Shown here one piece after another: positions 59,066-64,000 of a DNA stretch of 64,000 nucleotides. The stretch's first letter is position 1. Each line of letters begins with the position of its first letter. The DNA comes from Corbicula japonica (taxonomy: Eukaryota > Mollusca > Bivalvia > Venerida > Cyrenidae), in contig JAZAYU010000019.1 of assembly GCA_038501625.1 (NCBI GenBank), positions 4,592,324-4,656,323 of the forward strand. Direction: 5' to 3'. A program made the position numbers and the translations under genes. Below the pieces are notes generated by a model. The model was not told where the DNA came from, did not search any database, and worked only from the letters and a program-made list of their open reading frames with translations.

Positions 59066-59256
59066 ACCGTGTTTAAAATTTTCGTGTAATACGCGCTATG
59101 CAAAATGCTCGAAATCAAATCCGAGCAAAATATAACTATGTTATAGCTTTTCTTGTGAGAATAATATAACGGCGCGAATTTATGACATCGCGAAAATGAA
59201 ATTTGTCGCGTTTGCGCGAAAATTTATCCACGCGAAAGTTAATGCTACGGTAGTAT
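59066..59256 (-). mobile_element. CGCG-rich palindromic MITE, copy 5
   Basis: ATTTTCGTGTAATACGCGCT to CGCGAAAGTTAATGCTACGG, then TAGTA. Inverted relative to copy 1. Confidence 0.6.
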
Positions 59257-59489
59257 ACTATTATATTTAATGATTTCTTTACGAATTTCTTAATTCGGTT
59301 CAAGAATCTATTATTTCATTACTTAGATAGCATTTCCACTCATTCATACATGTCGCTTTATCAGAAATTTGCCGATAAATAACGATACTTATCCCAATAA
59401 ACCGATGCCCACCTTGACAATACCGTATGCAAAACTGGGAACTCTTGGTTGTTTTCCACCATTCTTTATCGCTAATGTTAGGCTCATAG

Positions 59490-59760
59490 GTTGCCGGGCT
59501 GCTAGGACGTAAATTTTACGATGATGTTTGGTAGCCAGCTCAAGGCTGATAGGCTGCAAACTTCAGGCTACTAGGCTGCAAACACCGGACTGTTCGGTTG
59601 CCAACTTCAGGCTGATTGGCTGCCAGCTCCAGGCTATTCGATGACCTGCTCCAGGCTGCTATGCTGCCAAATTTAGACTGCTCGGTAGACAACTACAGGC
59701 TGCCAACTTCAGGCTGATCGTTAGCCAAGTACATGCCGCTTGGCTGCCATCTTCAATAGC
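59490..59760. repeat. GGCTG-rich short tandem repeat
   Basis: About 12 degenerate copies of a ~22-bp motif such as AGGCTGATAGGCTGCCAACT with CTTC or CTCC endings. Confidence 0.8.
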
Positions 59761-59774
59761 CTAAAATGTTAATA

Positions 59775-59794
59775 ACATTAATAATAATAATAAT

Positions 59795-59834
<40 letters not shown>

Positions 59835-59877
59835 TAATAATAATAATAATAATAATACCAATAAAAACAACAACAAT

Positions 59878-59921
<44 letters not shown>

Positions 59922-59995
59922 TAACAACAACAATAATAATATTAATAATATTAATAATAATAATAACAATAACAACAACAACAATAATAATAATA

Positions 59996-60032
<37 letters not shown>

Positions 60033-60055
60033 TAGCAATTAAAATAATAATCAAA
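59775..60055. repeat. (AAT)n microsatellite
   Basis: Long AAT runs interrupted by AAC and a TAATAATATTAATAAT palindromic patch. Ile/Val-rich frames are artefacts. Confidence 0.95.
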
Positions 60056-60433
60056 CGATCATCATTATCATCACAATGATCATTATCATCGTGGCCAACT
60101 GATGTGTTTGTTGAGCTATTAGAAAATTATAATTCAGAAGTTGAAAAATTAAAATAAAATAATTCGACCGAACGGCATAAATTGATAAAGCGTATTCTAG
60201 GTCTTTTGTCATGATGAATGTAAGGAAAAGAAAGTTTTCTAGTCGAAAAAGAGGTCAATCAGAGCGTTTATCAGCCGATGAATTTTGAGTTCACGAAGTT
60301 ACAGACTGGTTAAGTGGATGAACTTTTTACCACCTCTTTCCATTCGATACGATCATTTTTGACAATTTCGATATCCGCTCCGGAATACGGATACGCAGCT
60401 TCGTGGATTTTCGGAAATTTTTCTGGAAATATC

Positions 60434-60441
60434 TATATAAA
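60434..60441 (+). promoter_or_regulatory. TATA box of gene E, promoter 1
   Basis: TATATAAA at the position that aligns with the gene D TATA box at 47621. TTCTGGAA lies just upstream at about 60421. Confidence 0.55.
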
Positions 60442-61917
60442 CTGGTCTGTCAGAAGATGATTATTTAAACTAAGCATTCTTATTTTCATAGATATCAACT
60501 ATTTGTTATCACATATTTTTACAAATTTTATCAAAATGCATCTTCAATATTCCAAAAGTGAGTATTGCATATTTCGTGTGTGACAATCATATAGTTGCAT
60601 AGTTCTCGATAAATATTCTTGCTGATATTTTTTCTATAGGGCTTATTATTTTTTGTACAATGATGTATAATTACTATTAATAGAGGGTACATGACTCTTG
60701 TAAAGTGATGGTTTCCCTCAGGTTGTAAATTTTATTTCTCAATATTTTTAGTACACAAGGGATATATAAATGAAGAAAGCATCCCTTTTCTTTTATTATT
60801 TTTACTTTCTTAATTTGAAAACAAATTGTCAAATGAATAATTTTACATTGAAAAGTAAGTGCATATTCCAAAAGTATCTTTTTTTTACATAATGCATGTT
60901 TCTTTGGTGGTAAGGCATAGTTTTTATACGTAAAATTGGATGTTGTTTAAGCGAATTAACACTATTTAAATTTTCATATCGTTGGTTCGACTCCGCGGAA
61001 AGTATTTTTTGTATTTTTTGAATACTAAAAGTTGTCTGTATGTGTTATTTTTTAATTTTCACCAGGTCTTACGATACTGAAAATGTAAAGGTTTTGTTAA
61101 CTTGAGCTTGACTAGATCACAATTAACATTGTTGACTTTTTACTTTCAGACAAGCTATATGCGCTGTTTGCGTTATTAACAGTCAACGGAGCTTTTACTG
61201 TGCCGATTCGGGGGAAACGTTCGACGTACTGTAGCCTCGAAACTCCGTGCTGTGTTCCTGGAGGAATGGAGCCTGTCACAACTGCGCCGTTTAAGAGAAG
61301 CATTGATGAAATATAGATCAAATGTAACGCTCTAAAAGACGAGGTTCGAAGAGTCAAAGCATTTGTAAGTTTTGTTTTTCTTAATTTTCTCAGGTTCAAT
61401 GCATAAACTTTAAACATATAATGCAAATTAAATTACTTAAATCTTTAATCTTCATAAAGGTTAATATTTCAAGCCGGTAGACCATGGATGCTGTTCCGAA
61501 TTTCAATCGAAAGATATTGTTTCATTTCAAAAACAACCCGTCGATATATTAATTTCGAAAACGCCCCGAAGGAAGAGCACTTAAACCATAAATAGCTACG
61601 TATACGCGAATTATTTTAATCTGAAGCTTACTTCTGAATAATGTGTAAATTTTTCCGGCCGTAGACCTCGTATTCCATTTAGAAGGTATAGTTTCAAATG
61701 TTAAAATTTCAAAAACACCTCCCGCCATTGTATACCCAATAGAATTTGCGTAAAGTTGAATGCAATATGCTTCTGCTCAAACATACCATTTATGGCACAG
61801 ATAAGGACAAATTTCACGATAAATGATCTTGATGCGTCAAGATTGGACTCAATGAACTTTACGGACAGAGAGAGAATGTTGGCTGGAGACGAGCAACGAG
61901 CTGCTGCTATAAACCAG

Positions 61918-63640
61918 GTAAGCAAACATCTTTATTTTATGCTTTTGAGAGAATTTTAGAATTTTCCCGGTGATATAAAAGTGGTATTTCACTATTTTCC
62001 AACAGTGGAATATCATTTTTATTTTCACTGCTTTTTTACGTTGGTACTAAAACGCACGTAACATACCAAATGAGAACGGTAAGAAAATGGGCTCAAATTT
62101 GTATATTTGACGTCATGACGTCACGTCATACACAGGCGGTTTCTTGCAACGTTTCTGTCAAATTCACGCAAATTTTGCACTGAAAGCATAAAACAAAAAG
62201 AAAATTTGTTTTTAAATATTTTTCTATCTTACACTGGTCAAAAGAAATATCCACTATTTATTTTAAAAAACAAGTTAAACATAAGTTAAATTTCTTATGT
62301 TTTATTAATAAAATATCATTGTCGCCTTTTGTGTTGTCAACACCCCAAAAACAGATATAATGCACGTATTTCTAATTTTCTTCAACTCATCGCGTTATCA
62401 TGGTTGTGTGTGCTACCTTTATCGTTAAATTGAAAACCAAACATGACTTAGGGGACAGCAAGTGATAAGTCTAGTATTATTTAATTAAATTTTTATAATT
62501 TTTTGCGAATTGGATTTCCTATCGTCATCGACACATTCCATTATTGGCCTATTATAGATGGAATCAAAATTGTATCATAACACATACTGGAAAGTCTGTT
62601 TTGAAATATAAAATTCCGATGACCAGTTCATTTCTCATGAGCAGGTCATGACCGATTTGACTTTGATGAATCATTAAACAAATAAAAGTACATGTATAAG
62701 TGAAAATATTCACTTCCTGGTCCCCGCTTGTTTGAGCGAACCTGCAATTATTAGCCTACCTTGTACAATTTGTGTTAACATCTTAAACATGTTAAATGAT
62801 TTCTAGGGTGTTCTAACATTTGTAACATTTGTAACAATACAATGATTTCTTTTATGTCTTTTTAGTGCACCCTAGAACCTGGTTAAAACCACCCAGTGTC
62901 AAATTATATTGCCAATGACCGTTCCAATGCGGGAATCCCAATGGTTCTCTATTGCTAATTGTTTGTGGTATCTAAATTGAAATTGGTTCTCGTATGTAGT
63001 TATGGTGTCTTTTCATCTCTAATTTTTGGCTGCGTAGGGAGGCTGTATTTTTCTGATTGTTGCAATTCCTGATATGCATATTACATTTTTTATGAAAATT
63101 AATCCTGCTCTTTGAGTGACATTGATGGAAAATTGTTTTGACATTAAAAACATATTGTTATTCTTTTCTTTCAAAGTTTTGGTATTCTTAGGTTGGTGTA
63201 CCCTAGAACCTGGTTTAAACCCGCAGTGATAATTTGTTTTGCCATTGACCTTTCCAAGGCGGTAACCCCAAGGGTCCTCTTTTCGTTAATTGTTTGTGGC
63301 GTCTTATTTGAATTGACATACTTATAAAACATGTTCTCTTTTCCTCTCTTCTTTTTCGCTGCGTGGGGAGGCTGTGTTTCTTGGCGATTGCTGATATGCA
63401 TATTTCACGTTTTGTTCAATTATAGTGTTAATATGTGATTTTGTTGTCTAAGGTACATGCTGTTTGAGAAGGTCAAGCTGAAAAAATTAAAACATTTATG
63501 TCATTGTCTATATTCTTAATTATATCAGTTTGTATCAGATGATGATTATAATGACGACGACGATGGTAACTGTCACGATGACATTGACGGTTATGATGAT
63601 GATGATGATGATGATGATGACTTATTATTATTATTATTAC

Positions 63641-63698
<58 letters not shown>

Positions 63699-63739
63699 GT
63701 TAATTATTATTATTGAATTTCATTGTTTTTTTCATTTAG
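61918..63739. other. Gene E intron 3 with repeats
   Basis: The first 800 bp share blocks with gene D intron 3. Then come two forward CACCCTAGAACCTGG elements (62868-63085 and 63192-63410), and GAT and ATT microsatellites at 63540-63705. These explain why the intron is about 770 bp longer than in D. Confidence 0.7.
62868..63410 (+). mobile_element. Two tandem CACCCTAGAACCTGG elements
   Basis: Each copy runs from GTGCACCCTAGAACCTGG or GTGTACCCTAGAACCTGG to GATATGCATATT. The second includes TGCGTGGGGAGGCTGTGTTT. They interrupt intron 3 of gene E. Confidence 0.7.
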
Positions 63740-64000
63740 CCAATCCAAGCTTTGAAGGGGTCCTACAGTCTGCTGCAAGAGCTGTTTTATTACGTGGACT
63801 ATATCAGAAGGAATGGTAAAAACCGCATCTTTAAATTAAAACTAGAAGCAGAAACCAGACAACTAGAAGAAAGACTGTACAGTTGTTTGTGTAGTGTGAA
63901 GAATGCTCTACTTTCTAATCATGCCGATGTATTGAGCAATGTTACAAATGACGTTTTAAGTGAACGTTTCAAGTTCGATTGGCAAAGTAACAAAGTGTGT

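Larger units (their letters stand above)
60536..64000 (+). pseudogene. Gene E: duplicate of D with an in-frame stop; last exon cut by the window end
   Basis: Exons are 1a 60536-60557 (MHLQYSK) or 1b 60833-60854 (MNNFTLK), then 61150-61364, 61801-61917 and 63740 to past 64000, with phases 1, 0, 0 as in D. The exon 2 signal peptide continues KLYALFALLTVNGAFT. Within helix A, at 61314-61316, a TAG replaces the Lys of D (SIRRLK against SIDEI-stop). This would end the protein at about 62 residues. Every other feature is kept: all splice sites, exon 3 (39 codons, ending in the same AGDEQRAAAINQ as D), and an exon 4 open for 87 codons with PIQALKGSYSLLQEL and LYSCLCSVKNALLSN. Such preservation suggests a very recent stop, a segregating null allele, a sequencing error, or a downstream start. 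It cannot be called intact from this sequence. Confidence 0.8.

Noticed and set aside
59800..60054. Poly-Ile/Val frame
   Set aside because: Reading of the AAT microsatellite.

Overview
This is an AT-rich eukaryotic window with spliced genes (GT-AG introns), TATA-type promoters, AATAAA signals and a dense load of foldback MITEs, tRNA-like SINEs, minisatellites, a BEL/Pao relic and LINE fragments. The repeat style suggests a lophotrochozoan, most likely a bivalve mollusc; this is inference, and I cannot name a species. Most of the sequence is non-coding, and most long open frames are repeats or microsatellites.

The genes that can be supported are five loci that share one unusual architecture, here called A to E. 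A is at 2118-4542 (+), B at 16237-20069 (-), C at 28123-30926 (-), D at 47723-50447 (+), and E at 60536 to beyond the window end (+, with an in-frame stop). Each has four coding exons. A tiny first exon (7-22 nt) ends in phase 1 inside the signal peptide. The second exon completes the signal peptide and ends in phase 0 after a predicted amphipathic helix. A short third exon (96-117 nt) follows, then a large last exon with further predicted helices. Secreted small helical proteins with this layout (intron 1 phase 1, helix A alone on exon 2, A-B loop on exon 3) resemble vertebrate class I four-helix cytokines of the IL-6/G-CSF/LIF type. B and C are diverged paralogues with very basic C-terminal tails; D and E are a duplicated pair; A is the most divergent. 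D and E each have two conserved alternative first exons. I do not recognise a named family, so the cytokine assignment is a structural inference.

Layout: 1-2 kb repeats; 2.0-4.9 kb gene A; 5-16 kb repeats and MITEs; 16.2-20.1 kb gene B; 20.6-28 kb minisatellites, SINEs and MITEs; 28.1-31 kb gene C; 31-35 kb tandem arrays; 35.4-38.8 kb BEL/Pao relic; 39-47 kb SINEs, microsatellites and 46-bp minisatellites; 47.6-50.6 kb gene D; 51-60 kb MITEs, LINE fragment, microsatellites; 60.4-64 kb gene E. The cluster looks like a locus of a lineage-specific secreted-ligand family that grew by duplication, with E decaying or carrying a null allele.
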